Part shown: positions 45,240-54,240 of the stretch, one piece after another
Numbering within the stretch: the first letter of the stretch is position 1
Layout of the letters: every line of letters begins with the position of its first letter
Made by a program: the position numbers and the translations under genes
Notes under the pieces: generated by a model
The model's database searches: none
The model's input: the letters and a program-made list of their open reading frames with translations, nothing else
Told to the model about the DNA's origin: nothing
NCBI RefSeq assembly: GCF_029626155.1
Contig: NZ_JARUBL010000001.1
Coordinates: 1,736,001 to 1,800,000 of the forward strand
DNA length: 64,000 bases
From: Solwaraspora sp. WMMD1047
GTDB lineage: Bacteria > Actinomycetota > Actinomycetes > Mycobacteriales > Micromonosporaceae
Direction of reading: 5' to 3'

Positions 45240-46064
45240 TTACTGGTCGGTCAGACCGGCCAGCATCTCGTTGAGGTCGGTGGTCTCCGCCGCTGGCGGC
45301 GCCTCGACGGTCACCGGCTTGTTGTAGTCGGTGTAGTCGACCGTCAGGTCGCCGGCGGCGCCCATCACCATGTGCGCCCGGCGCGGCTGGTACTGCTCGT
45401 CGACCCAGAGATCGAGCTTGACCTCGGTGACGTTCTCCTTGGCCAGGGCCTTCTCGGCGTCCGCCCGCTGCTCGGCGTCGAGCTGCCCGAGGTAGGTCGC
45501 CACCGGGCTGGTGTTGGTGTAGCGGACGGTCTTGACCCCGTTCACCGTCTCCTCGCCGACGACGGTGGTGCCCTCCATGCCGAGCAGGGTCTTGACCTGC
45601 CGAACCGGGTCGACCTCGTCGAGCTGCCGGCTGTAGTCCTGCCCCTGCTGCCCGCCGGCGGCGGACACGTCGATCTTCATCCAGCGCTTGCCGCCGGTGT
45701 CAGCGCGGTCCTCCTCCGGGATCTCGACGTAGATCGCGGTACCGATCATGCGAATGGTCGTCGACGAGCCGTCGGTGTCCGACGCCTTCAATTCCGCCTT
45801 GACCGGGTCACGCAGATCCACAGTGCCCTGCATGGAGAGCTTCTCGCCCGCCATCGTGCCCTGCATGGTCAGGGTCACCGACTCGGCCTTGTCGGCGCTC
45901 TCGACCGTCTTCTGCAACGAAGCCTTGAGATCGGTGGCGAGCAGTTCCAGCACACTCTGCTGCCTGGCCGTCTCCGACGAGCCGGATTCGGTGCCACAGG
46001 CCGTGACGGCGAGCGCGGTGAGCGCGGAAACCGCCAGCACGCCGGTTCTCTTCCACAGTGACAT
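45240..46064 (-). CDS. LppX/LprG-like lipoprotein
   Basis: A 274-residue lipoprotein with signal peptide and lipobox LAVTAC (Cys about 23). The rest resembles the LppX/LprAFG or LolA-like beta fold that carries lipids across the envelope: WMKIDVSAAG, VRQVKTLLG and KLDLWVDEQYQPRRA are typical. GGGGGAG lies 9 bp upstream of ATG 46064. It stands alone, convergent with katG and divergent from the Hsp70-like gene. Confidence 0.82.
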   Translation of the reverse strand: MSLWKRTGVLAVSALTALAVTACGTESGSSETARQQSVLELLATDLKASLQKTVESADKAESVTLTMQGTMAGEKLSMQGTVDLRDPVKAELKASDTDGSSTTIRMIGTAIYVEIPEEDRADTGGKRWMKIDVSAAGGQQGQDYSRQLDEVDPVRQVKTLLGMEGTTVVGEETVNGVKTVRYTNTSPVATYLGQLDAEQRADAEKALAKENVTEVKLDLWVDEQYQPRRAHMVMGAAGDLTVDYTDYNKPVTVEAPPAAETTDLNEMLAGLTDQ

Positions 46065-46206
46065 GTAAGTAACTCCCCCGTAGACGATGAGGTCTCCTGG
46101 AATAGACGCGCGACACAGTATCCCAATCGGCCGGCCGGTTCGAATCCGATGTCGGCAGGGAGACCGAAGGAGCACGACCGTTGGTACCGTCCGTCGGGTG
46201 TTCGCC

Positions 46207-48015
46207 ATGCCAGCCGTCCTCGGCGTCGACTTCGGCACCTCGCACACCGTCGCCGCGCTACGGATGCCGGGCGGCCGGACCGAGTCGCTGTTGTTCGACG
46301 TGTCGCCGCTGCTGCCGTCTGCGGTCTTCGCCCAGCCGGACGGTCAACTGCTCGTGGGCCACGACGCCCTGCGCGGCTCCCGGGTCGACCCCGGTCGGCT
46401 GGAGCCCAATCCCAAGCGTCGTATCGACGATGGGACGTTGCTGCTGGGTGATGTCGAGACGACCGTGTCCGAGGTCTTCCAGGCGGTACTCGTCCGGGTG
46501 GCGCAGACCGGACAGCGGGCGCTGGGCGTCGCACCCCGGCCGGTGGTGTTGACCCACCCGGCCGGCTGGGGCGCGCACCGCCGCCGGATTCTGGCGGAGG
46601 CCGCGGCCGGCGCCGGACTGGGCGCCGTCCGGTTGATGGCCGAACCGGTGGCCGCGGCGCTCTACTTCACCGAGGTGCTCGGGCACCGGGTGGGGCCGGG
46701 CGGCACCCTCGTGGTGTACGACCTCGGCGGCGGTACGTTCGATATCAGCGCCGTCCGCCGGCTGGCCGACGGCGGCTGGGAGGTGCTCGCCGCGGCCGGG
46801 CTCGACGACGTCGGCGGGGTCGACATCGACGACGCGATCGTGGCCTGGACGGCCACCCAGGCGGACGCAGCCGGAGCCGGCTGGAGGTTCGACGCCGGGC
46901 TGGACGGACGGCGGCGACGGCAGCAGGCGCAGCAGGAGGCGCGGCTCGCCAAGGAACAGCTCAGCCGGGCGGTCACGGCGCCGATCGTGCTGCCCTGGCT
47001 GGCTCGGGACCTTTACCTCACCCGGGACGAGTTCGACCGGCTGGCGCGGCCGCTGCTGGACCGGACCGTGGCCCTCACCACGTCGACGTTGTTCGCCAGC
47101 GGCGTCGCCGCCGACCGGCTGGCCGGGGTGTTCCTGGTCGGTGGGTCCAGCCGGATTCCGTTGGTCGCCACCATGTTGCACCGGGCGCTCGGCGTAGCGC
47201 CGACGGTCATCGACCAGCCGGAGCTGGTGGTCGCCCACGGCAGCCTCGCCGCCCCGCCCAGGGAAGGGGGATCCGCGCCGGGCGGGTCGTCGCCGATCGG
47301 CATCGGTGCGGCCAGGGCCGATTCGGCACCGGTCCCGCCGGCCGGGTCACCCGGCCCGGCGGCCGGTGACCAGGCACCGGCTGCCGCTGATCAACCAGGT
47401 CCGACGGAGGCGGCGCCGCCGTCGGTGGCCGGGCCGGCGCGCCGGTCGAGGGTCGACTTCGCCGTAGCGGTGCTGCTCGGTGTGCTGGTCGGCGCGGCGA
47501 CCACCGCCTACCCCCTGGTGACCTCCGAGGACGGCGCCCTCCCGTGGTGGACGGAACGGTACGCCTGGCAGCTCATGCCGGTGGCCGGTCTGCTGGCCGG
47601 GCTGTGGAGCAGCCGGCGGGGGACCGCCCTGGTCGCGCAGGTGGTGGCGGGTGTCGCCGCCGGCCTGGTCGGCCTCGCGCTGGTGCGCGCCGGCCGGACC
47701 TTCTTCGACATGCCGTGGGGCACCCCGGTCGAGATCTACTACTGGGAGCACTATCCGGATGCCTGGTTCGTGGCGCTGCTCGGCGGCTTTGTCGTCGCCG
47801 GCCTCGCGGTCGAGGCGGCGCTCGCGGCGACCGCCAGGCTCGGCCCCGTGCGGCTGGCCATCGCCGCCGCTGCCGGCGCGCTGTCGAACCTGCTGCTTCT
47901 CGTCGTCCTCGACTGGACGTACGAGCCGCCGCTCAGCCGGGTGGCGATCGACACGCTCTTCGGGTACCCCGTGGTGGTGTTGCTGGCGTGGCTCGCCCGG
48001 CGGGCCGCGCGATGA
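46207..48015 (+). CDS. Hsp70-like ATPase fused to a multi-pass membrane domain
   Basis: A 602-residue protein. The N-terminal 390 residues are an Hsp70/DnaK-type ATPase: GVDFGTSHTV (phosphate 1), VVYDLGGGTFDISAV (phosphate 2) and VFLVGGSSRIPLV (adenosine). There is no peptide-binding domain. Instead a Pro/Ala-rich linker leads to about six membrane helices (about 415-600). It may sense or act at the membrane. ATG 46207 is chosen; GTG 46198, close behind TACCGT at 46185-46190, is a near-leaderless alternative. Confidence 0.87.
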   Translation: MPAVLGVDFGTSHTVAALRMPGGRTESLLFDVSPLLPSAVFAQPDGQLLVGHDALRGSRVDPGRLEPNPKRRIDDGTLLLGDVETTVSEVFQAVLVRVAQTGQRALGVAPRPVVLTHPAGWGAHRRRILAEAAAGAGLGAVRLMAEPVAAALYFTEVLGHRVGPGGTLVVYDLGGGTFDISAVRRLADGGWEVLAAAGLDDVGGVDIDDAIVAWTATQADAAGAGWRFDAGLDGRRRRQQAQQEARLAKEQLSRAVTAPIVLPWLARDLYLTRDEFDRLARPLLDRTVALTTSTLFASGVAADRLAGVFLVGGSSRIPLVATMLHRALGVAPTVIDQPELVVAHGSLAAPPREGGSAPGGSSPIGIGAARADSAPVPPAGSPGPAAGDQAPAAADQPGPTEAAPPSVAGPARRSRVDFAVAVLLGVLVGAATTAYPLVTSEDGALPWWTERYAWQLMPVAGLLAGLWSSRRGTALVAQVVAGVAAGLVGLALVRAGRTFFDMPWGTPVEIYYWEHYPDAWFVALLGGFVVAGLAVEAALAATARLGPVRLAIAAAAGALSNLLLLVVLDWTYEPPLSRVAIDTLFGYPVVVLLAWLARRAAR

Positions 48016-48092
48016 GACCGGCCGGCGGTGAACAACCACGGCCGACCCGTTCCCACCGTCGCCTGGCCCACACGGGCTGGGGTGAACTGGAC

Positions 48093-48512
48093 CTAGCGGT
48101 ACAACGGGTACCCCGGGTACATGTACCCCGGACCCCAGAACGGGGCGAAGCCGTAGTAGCCGTAGAGGTCCTCGTAGACGTCGGCCTGATCGACGATGTC
48201 CGGGTCGTAGCGCGGGGCACCGGAGACCCGTTCGCGGGTGACGTCGACGTATACGACCTCGTCGGTGATGCGGGTGACCGCGTCGACCGGAATGAAGGAG
48301 GCGGTGGCGCCGAAGCCGAGGATGCCACCGTGCTCCACCCGCAGCAGCCGTACCTTGTGCTCATTCTCGTCGATCAGCAGGTCGTCGACCTTGCCGATGT
48401 CGTTGTCCTGCTTGTCGTGGACCTTCCTGCCCCGGATGTCCTCGGCCGGGTCGGCCAGGGCCTCGGTGGTGTCGCTGAGCTTTCTGAGTTTGGCGATGCC
48501 GTGGGTCCGCAT
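48093..48512 (-). CDS. PRC-barrel domain protein
   Basis: A 139-residue protein with a PRC-barrel at about residues 25-95 (GRKVHDKQDNDIGKVDDLLI, then LGFGATASFIPVDAV) and a Tyr/Gly/Pro-rich tail. Such proteins are common in actinomycetes and often stress-linked; the precise role is unknown. AAAGGAGA precedes the ATG. Confidence 0.87.
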   Translation of the reverse strand: MRTHGIAKLRKLSDTTEALADPAEDIRGRKVHDKQDNDIGKVDDLLIDENEHKVRLLRVEHGGILGFGATASFIPVDAVTRITDEVVYVDVTRERVSGAPRYDPDIVDQADVYEDLYGYYGFAPFWGPGYMYPGYPLYR

Positions 48513-48576
48513 GGGCTTCTCCTTTCTGTGGTTGCCTATCTGTCTGCCTTACCCCACAGGGAGGTACCAAACGTCA

Positions 48577-49524
48577 TCACGCGCGTCGGCCCGGAGCGGA
48601 TCCCGCGCCCGGGGGGAGCCGGGCCGAGCGGACCGGTTCGATCAGCGGTCGGCCGACCCGGAACACCGCCAGCGGCGGGCCGCCGACCCGCTCGGCGAGT
48701 CGCGCCGCGGTCGCCGGGCAGTCGATGAGCTGGCTGAGCGGGTGTACGGCCAGCCCGTGCCGGGCCAGTCTCAACCAGGTCCGCAGCAGCCGCCGGCCGG
48801 CGGCGATGGTTGCCGCCGGCCCCCGGTCCCCACCCACCTGCACCAGCACGCTGCCGTCGTGGCGCAGCAGCCCCCGACCACCGGCGGCCAGCAGCGCCGG
48901 CAGGCCCAGGCGACGACCCATCGGGTACGCCCGCAGCACCCCGTCCAGCAGCACCGCCTCGGTCCGGGTCAGCGCCAGTGCCCGGTCGGTGAGCCCGTCC
49001 AGGTGATATCGCGGGTGGCGTGGCGACAGGCGCAGCCAGTCCCGTAACTCGGCGGTGACGGCCGGCTCGCCGAACATCCACCGGTCGGCGGCGGCGAGGT
49101 CGGCGGCGAGGTCGCGGGTCGGCAGGTGACGCAGGCCCGGCTCCAGCTCCGCCAGCACCGCCGCCGGGACCTGCCCCGGCGCGTACCGGCCGCGGGCCAC
49201 CCGCCGTTCGGCGACGTCGGACGCGGTGAAGGCGGTGGGGTAGGGGACCGCCGCCGGGACGAGGCGTACCCGGTCGGCGGTGATCTCGGCATCGACGGCG
49301 AGGCCGGTGTCGGCGGCGACGATCAGGCACGTCTCGACGAACGCGCCGATGCCCAGGTACAGGTCGCGACGGGTCGGGTCGGCCACCGGCAGCGCACGGG
49401 CCGGATCCCAGCCGATCTCGACCTGGTCGGCCGCGTAGCTGACCGTCCACGGCTGGGTGTTGTGCGCGCTGGGCGCCCGCCGGAACAGCTCCTCCCGCTC
49501 CCACAGCCGCTGCACCCAGCTCAC
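48577..49524 (-). CDS. Nitroreductase-like (Acg-type) FMN protein
   Basis: A 315-residue member of the nitroreductase superfamily close to the Acg type: RAPSAHNTQPW near the N-terminus is the FMN phosphate-binding signature, and GRRLLRTWLRLARHGLAVHPLSQ is the second family block. Acg-like proteins may store or sequester FMN, or reduce substrates. GTG 49524 overlaps the upstream stop (GTGA). It is the last of four coupled genes, so an FMN redox step is likely part of that unknown pathway. Confidence 0.82.
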   Translation of the reverse strand: MSWVQRLWEREELFRRAPSAHNTQPWTVSYAADQVEIGWDPARALPVADPTRRDLYLGIGAFVETCLIVAADTGLAVDAEITADRVRLVPAAVPYPTAFTASDVAERRVARGRYAPGQVPAAVLAELEPGLRHLPTRDLAADLAAADRWMFGEPAVTAELRDWLRLSPRHPRYHLDGLTDRALALTRTEAVLLDGVLRAYPMGRRLGLPALLAAGGRGLLRHDGSVLVQVGGDRGPAATIAAGRRLLRTWLRLARHGLAVHPLSQLIDCPATAARLAERVGGPPLAVFRVGRPLIEPVRSARLPPGAGSAPGRRA

Positions 49525-50600
49525 GGGTGCCCGTCCCGGTGGTAGAAGGTGTGACCGTGCAGTGGACGGCCACCGATGCGGCGGTACTGGGCGGCCGAGG
49601 CCGGGTTGTCCCGCTCGACGAAGGTGCTGCGCAGGGTCCGGTAACCACCGGCGCGCAGGTTGCGGTGCAGCTCGCGGGCGAGCAGCGTCAGATAGCCTCG
49701 GCCCTGCTCGGACGGGACGGTGCCCTTGATGATCAGGACCGCGTCCCGCCGGTAGCGGCGCCGGGTGGCCAGCAGCCGCAGCTGGTTGACCGGCCCGAGG
49801 TTCCCGCCGACCCGCATCAGGTACGCCGAGATGTCCGGCACCACCACGACGAACGCGACCGGGCGGCCGGCCTTCTCCAGCCACAGCAGCAGCTTCTCGT
49901 CCAGCAGGTACGCCAGGCCGTCGGTCTGGGCGGCGAGTTCGGCCGCGCTGATCTCGGTGTAGTAGCCGAGCTGGCGGAAGCTGTCGTTGAGCATGCCGCG
50001 CAGGATGGGTAGCTGCTTGGCGAAGCGGCGGCGGGAGCCGTACCGGATCACCAGGTCCTCGGCGGCGAACCGGGTGTCGTCGAAGACGAACCGTTCCGGA
50101 TCGGCGGTGGTGAGGTCGCAGAGCCAGGTGTCGGCCTCGAACCGGCGGGCGAAGCCGTGCCGCTCGTAGGCGCCGGGGTAGTAGGCCGGGTTCCAGGCCG
50201 AGTCGACGAAACCCCGTTCGGCGAAACCGGACGTGATCACCCCGCCGGTCTGGTTGGGCAGCAGGGCGACCGGGCCGAACAGCGGCAGCCCGCCGGCCCG
50301 GGCGCCGGCCAGATCGAACAGCGCGCCGGCCACCGCGTCGTCGTCGACGAACTCGGCAAGCCCGAAGAGCTGGTGCGGCCCCAGCTTGGCGTCGAAGCCG
50401 GCGTCCCGGTGCAGGCAGAGCCGGCCCACGGCGGTGCCCGCCTGGTCGCGTACCAGATGAAGTTGGGTTTTTCCGGTGCGCCACCAGCCGGTCACCACCG
50501 AGGAGACAAGCGGCACGTAGCGGTCGCGCGGGTGCAGCCGCAGCGGCAGGTCCAGGAAGTCCCGCAGCGCCCGGCGGTCGGTGACCGGCTCCACCCTCAT
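49521..50600 (-). CDS. GNAT-like acyltransferase family protein
   Basis: A 359-residue protein of a large GNAT-like family. The N-terminal domain contains DLPLRLHPRDRYVPLV and GRLCLHRD; the C-terminal domain ends with KGTVPSEQGRGYLTLLARELHRNL and VERDNPASAAQYRRIGG, the normal GNAT acetyl-CoA region. These proteins are thought to transfer acyl groups to amines. ATG 50600 and the previous stop overlap (ATGA). Confidence 0.75.
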   Translation of the reverse strand: MRVEPVTDRRALRDFLDLPLRLHPRDRYVPLVSSVVTGWWRTGKTQLHLVRDQAGTAVGRLCLHRDAGFDAKLGPHQLFGLAEFVDDDAVAGALFDLAGARAGGLPLFGPVALLPNQTGGVITSGFAERGFVDSAWNPAYYPGAYERHGFARRFEADTWLCDLTTADPERFVFDDTRFAAEDLVIRYGSRRRFAKQLPILRGMLNDSFRQLGYYTEISAAELAAQTDGLAYLLDEKLLLWLEKAGRPVAFVVVVPDISAYLMRVGGNLGPVNQLRLLATRRRYRRDAVLIIKGTVPSEQGRGYLTLLARELHRNLRAGGYRTLRSTFVERDNPASAAQYRRIGGRPLHGHTFYHRDGHP

Positions 50601-51043
50601 CGGCGGTGCACCGGTGGGCCGGTCGTCTCGGTGGCGAGCGGTGCGAACCGCTCGTCGTGCGCCAGCACGGAATCCTCGGCCCGCCACACCCCGTTGGCGT
50701 AGCCCTGCTCGTCGGCGGTGTAGAGCCGGATGAAGCCGGCGGTGGCCCGGTTGGTGCCCTCGTCGACCAGCCAGCACATCAGCTCCCGGTGCTCCCGGCT
50801 GCGGGCGAACTTGAGCATCGCGTCGCGGTCGCTGAAGAAGGCGATGGTGCCCAGCGTGAGCGGGAACTGCCAGTAGAGGGTGTGCCAGCGGTAGCCGGAC
50901 ATCCGGCGCATCTGCCGGACCATCCGGAACCAGCGGGGCATCAGCGTCACGATCGACCGCAGCCCCCGGTAGCGGGTGGCGCCCACGAACATCGCGGTCG
51001 CCTGGCCCTGCGGTGGGGTGGCGGAGAAGTCGGTGGTCCTCAC
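50597..51043 (-). CDS. Small protein, possible dimeric alpha/beta-barrel (DUF4188-like)
   Basis: A 148-residue protein. The segment HTLYWQFPLTLGTIAFFSDRDAMLKFARSREH, here broken only by minor variation, resembles small monooxygenase-like or DUF4188 proteins with a ferredoxin-like fold. No cofactor motif is visible, as is usual for that fold. It overlaps both neighbours by 4 bp, so the four gene products are very likely made together. Confidence 0.65.
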   Translation of the reverse strand: MRTTDFSATPPQGQATAMFVGATRYRGLRSIVTLMPRWFRMVRQMRRMSGYRWHTLYWQFPLTLGTIAFFSDRDAMLKFARSREHRELMCWLVDEGTNRATAGFIRLYTADEQGYANGVWRAEDSVLAHDERFAPLATETTGPPVHRR

Positions 51044-52584
51044 CGGGTCGCTCCCGTCACGAGATAGACGTTTTTGATCTTGGATTGGCTGCCGGCGAAC
51101 GGGCCGGTGTCGAAGTCGTGCACCTCGACCGCCAGCTCACCGGCGGACGGATCCTCGGCCAGCGACTCGGCGAAGTCGCGGCTGACGGCGGCCAGGTGGC
51201 TGAGCACGCCCTCGCGGCAGCGGCGGGCCAGCTCGGCGCGGTCGGCGGGGTCGAGGGTGACGCCGTCGCGCAACTGCAGGTTCACCACCGGGCGGCTTTC
51301 CAGATCGGCCCGCTCCCGCAGCTCCAGGCAGAAGCCCTGCAGCAGGTGGGCGAGCGGATTGTCCTGGTAGAGGCCGTACTCGACGTCCTGCGGGTAGATG
51401 TTCGCCCCCATGTAGGAGATCGTGCTGTCCTTGCGGCCGAACAGGAACAGCAGCGGCAGCCGCATCCGGTCCACCGCCCAGGCGGCCTCCGCCTGCGCCC
51501 GGACGGCCGGGTCTTCGATGGCGGCCAGCACGTCCGGGAACGAGTGGATCCGGCCCTCGTCGCCGATGTTGTAGCGGATCTTCGGGTTGAGCACGGCGGT
51601 CGAGTTGATCGTGCAGACCACCTCGTTGTCGGCGGTGGTCTCCAGGTAGGTCTCCAGCGGGTTGTACTGGAAGATCATCGGCAGCCGGTGTTCGTCCTTG
51701 CCGAGCAGCGCGGCCCGCAGCGCGGCGTCGGTCCGCAGCCGCCGGCGTACCCAGACACTGAAGTCGGTCTCGCCCGCCACCCCGATGGTCAGGTCGCTCG
51801 CGCCGTAGCCGGAGCGCACCTTGACGAACCGCTCCTCCAGGTAGTCGCGCAGCGCCTCGGTCATCCCCTCGCCGCCGACCAGCCCGTTGATCCGGTAGTC
51901 GGCCCACGGGAAGTCCTCCGCGTCGAGCAGGTCCCGCAGGTGCTTCAGGAACGGGGGATAGGCGGTGACGATGTACTCGAAACCCGGCCCGAAGTAGCGC
52001 AGCGTGTCGGCGATCTTCCGCAGGTCCGGCCCGGTGTTCTTCACCATCGCGATCTTCGACATGGCGATGCCGGTGTTCGTCCCGGTCGCCCAGGCCCCCA
52101 TCGAGTACGCGTTGATGACGAACCGCCGCCGCGACGGGAAGACCAGGGTGGCGTAGCCGGCCAGGTTCTTGTGCACCGAGCGCAGTTCCCGCCGGCCCCG
52201 GATCCAGTTGAACGGCTGCCCCGACGAGCCCGACGACTCGTCCACCACGCTGCCGGCCACCTCGATCTCCCCGCCCCAGCAGCGCTGCTCCTCCGGGTAC
52301 GCCTTGACGTAGGACTGCTTGTCGGTGAGCGGGTACGACGACAGGTCGAACCAGCGGAACCGCCAGTGGTGGCGGCGCAGGAAGTCCGCGTACGCGGGCA
52401 CGTCGATCGCGGCGAACTGACAGGTCATCCAGGCGTGCAGCCGGGCGAACCGGCCCATGAACGGACGGTAGTTGCGGGCCATCAGCCGCCACACCGCCGG
52501 GTGGGCGCGGTAGAGCGTGTAGAGCCAGGTCAGCGCGAAGCTCGTGATCCGCAGCGTCCACTGGCGTACGAAGGACATCACCAC
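51040..52584 (-). CDS. PaaK/CapK-like AMP-forming ligase
   Basis: A 514-residue adenylate-forming enzyme of the phenylacetate-CoA ligase/CapK branch. The phosphate-binding loop is DESSGSSGQPFN, the A5-like motif SGYGASD, and the late hinge GRKDSTISYMGANIYPQDVE. It would activate a carboxylic acid and pass it to a thiol or amine acceptor. No carrier protein or thiolation domain is encoded nearby. First gene of the four-gene operon. GTG 52584 or 52581 and ATG 52578 are all possible starts. Confidence 0.85.
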   Translation of the reverse strand: MVMSFVRQWTLRITSFALTWLYTLYRAHPAVWRLMARNYRPFMGRFARLHAWMTCQFAAIDVPAYADFLRRHHWRFRWFDLSSYPLTDKQSYVKAYPEEQRCWGGEIEVAGSVVDESSGSSGQPFNWIRGRRELRSVHKNLAGYATLVFPSRRRFVINAYSMGAWATGTNTGIAMSKIAMVKNTGPDLRKIADTLRYFGPGFEYIVTAYPPFLKHLRDLLDAEDFPWADYRINGLVGGEGMTEALRDYLEERFVKVRSGYGASDLTIGVAGETDFSVWVRRRLRTDAALRAALLGKDEHRLPMIFQYNPLETYLETTADNEVVCTINSTAVLNPKIRYNIGDEGRIHSFPDVLAAIEDPAVRAQAEAAWAVDRMRLPLLFLFGRKDSTISYMGANIYPQDVEYGLYQDNPLAHLLQGFCLELRERADLESRPVVNLQLRDGVTLDPADRAELARRCREGVLSHLAAVSRDFAESLAEDPSAGELAVEVHDFDTGPFAGSQSKIKNVYLVTGATR

Positions 52585-52654
52585 GCGGTCACCATAGGGC
52601 CGGTGATCAAGCCCGCGCCTGCGTAGCCGTACTCAATCGCCCTGGGTATCCAAC

Positions 52655-54232
52655 TCACTCCCCACCGCGAACCAGCCGGACCCGCGCGAGGATGTCACCG
52701 ATCTCGCGGGTCTCGTCGTGGTCCGGCCCGTAGAGGACGCAGAGGTCGTTGTAGAGAGGTTTGAGTTCGGCCATCGACTGCTCGATGTCCCACTCGGCCA
52801 GCAGCAGCATGGCGATGTCGCGGCGCAACTCCAGCGCGGCGCTGGACGCGTCGCCCTCGGTCGCCCGGACGCGCGCGAGGACCTGGCGGAACTGGCGGAG
52901 CGCGGCGGTGGCCTGGCCGAGGCCGGCGCGGCAGTGTGCGGCCTGCTGTACGCAGGCCATCGCCTCGGCGCTGTCCGGTCCCCTGGTCCGCGCGAACGCC
53001 GCCGCGAGCAGGTCGAACTCGGGCAGCGCCGCGCGGAAGTCGCCGCCGATGACCAGGATCGCCGCCCGACGTTGACGCAGTTGCAGCACCCGGGGGTGTT
53101 CGGGACCGAGCGCGGCGGCGGCCGGCTCGACCATCTCCCGCAGCGACTCGGCGGCCTGCGCGTAGCGCTCCTCGGCGAGCAGGTCGTTGGCGTGCGCCCA
53201 GGCGGCGTTGATTGCGCCGCGTAGCGCCGTGGCGGGGGCCGTCTGCGGCGGTGGGGCCGGAGGCGCTTCCTCGGTGACCAGCGGCCCCGGCTGCGGGCGT
53301 GGCCGGGGGGAGTTCGGCCGGCGGTAGAGCAGCGTCGGGTCCGGCACCCCGGCGGACGGGCCAGTGACAGCCGGCGGGGCGCCCGGCGGCGGCAGGAAGG
53401 GCAGCAGCCTTTCGTAGACGTCAAAGGCGTCGGTGGGTCGCTGCTCCGAGGCTTTGGCGGTGAGGTCGAGCACCAGCCGCTCGACGGCCTCAGGCACGTC
53501 GGGGCGGAGCCTGCGCAGCGGCACCGGTGCCGAGTACACGTGCTGCTGCATCAGCTCGAACTCGTTGCCGCCGTCGAACAACGGTCGGCCGACGAGCAGT
53601 TCGTGCAGCAGGCAGCCGAGGGCGTACAGGTCGCTCTGTGGGGTGATCTGGGCGCCGCGGATCTGCTCGGGAGGCATGTACCGGTGGGTGCCGAGGGCCT
53701 GGCCGGTCGCGGTGAGGCGGGTGACGTCGGTACGCAGGATCGCGGCGATGCCGAAGTCGAGCACCTTTACCGTGCCGGCGTCGGTTACCAGCACGTTGTC
53801 CGGCTTGAGATCGCGATGCACCACCGGGATGGCGTGCGCGTGCGACAGCACCGTGCAGATCTGGGCGGCGACCGCGGCGGCCCAGGAGACCGGCAGTGAC
53901 CCGTCGGGGAGCAGGTAGGCCCGCAGCGAGGTGCCGCGGACGTACTCCATGACCAGGTAGACCCGGTCGTAGGACTCGTCGAGCACGGCGTCGTAGACCT
54001 GCGGCACGCCGTGGTGCCCGATCCGCGCCGTCACCCGGGCCTCGCGGCGGAACCGTTTGGCGAACTCCTCGGCCTCCTCTTCGGTGGTGACGACGTCGGT
54101 GCGGATCAGCTTGACCGCCACCTCCCGGTCGAGCACCGCGTCGTAGCCGCGCCAGACCTGACCCATGCCGCCGGGTCCGATCTGTTCCACCAGCTCGTAC
54201 CGACCCGCGATCGGCTCCGGCCGCACCGTCAC
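52655..54232 (-). CDS. Soluble Ser/Thr protein kinase with TPR-like C-terminus
   Basis: A 525-residue eukaryotic-type kinase. The kinase domain (about 10-275) has GPGGMG, Lys41, HRDLKPDN (139-146) and DFG (159-161), all intact. A Pro-rich linker leads to a helical repeat region (about 335-520) resembling TPRs (WAHANDLLAEERYAQAAESL, AAHCRAGLGQATAALRQF). There is no membrane helix or PASTA domain, so it is cytosolic. It starts 8 bp after the HsdR stop; GTG 54226 has the better ribosome-binding site (GAGAGGG). Co-transcription with a restriction nuclease suggests a signalling role in defence. Confidence 0.9.
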   Translation of the reverse strand: MTVRPEPIAGRYELVEQIGPGGMGQVWRGYDAVLDREVAVKLIRTDVVTTEEEAEEFAKRFRREARVTARIGHHGVPQVYDAVLDESYDRVYLVMEYVRGTSLRAYLLPDGSLPVSWAAAVAAQICTVLSHAHAIPVVHRDLKPDNVLVTDAGTVKVLDFGIAAILRTDVTRLTATGQALGTHRYMPPEQIRGAQITPQSDLYALGCLLHELLVGRPLFDGGNEFELMQQHVYSAPVPLRRLRPDVPEAVERLVLDLTAKASEQRPTDAFDVYERLLPFLPPPGAPPAVTGPSAGVPDPTLLYRRPNSPRPRPQPGPLVTEEAPPAPPPQTAPATALRGAINAAWAHANDLLAEERYAQAAESLREMVEPAAAALGPEHPRVLQLRQRRAAILVIGGDFRAALPEFDLLAAAFARTRGPDSAEAMACVQQAAHCRAGLGQATAALRQFRQVLARVRATEGDASSAALELRRDIAMLLLAEWDIEQSMAELKPLYNDLCVLYGPDHDETREIGDILARVRLVRGGE

Positions 54233-54240
54233 CCCTCTCG

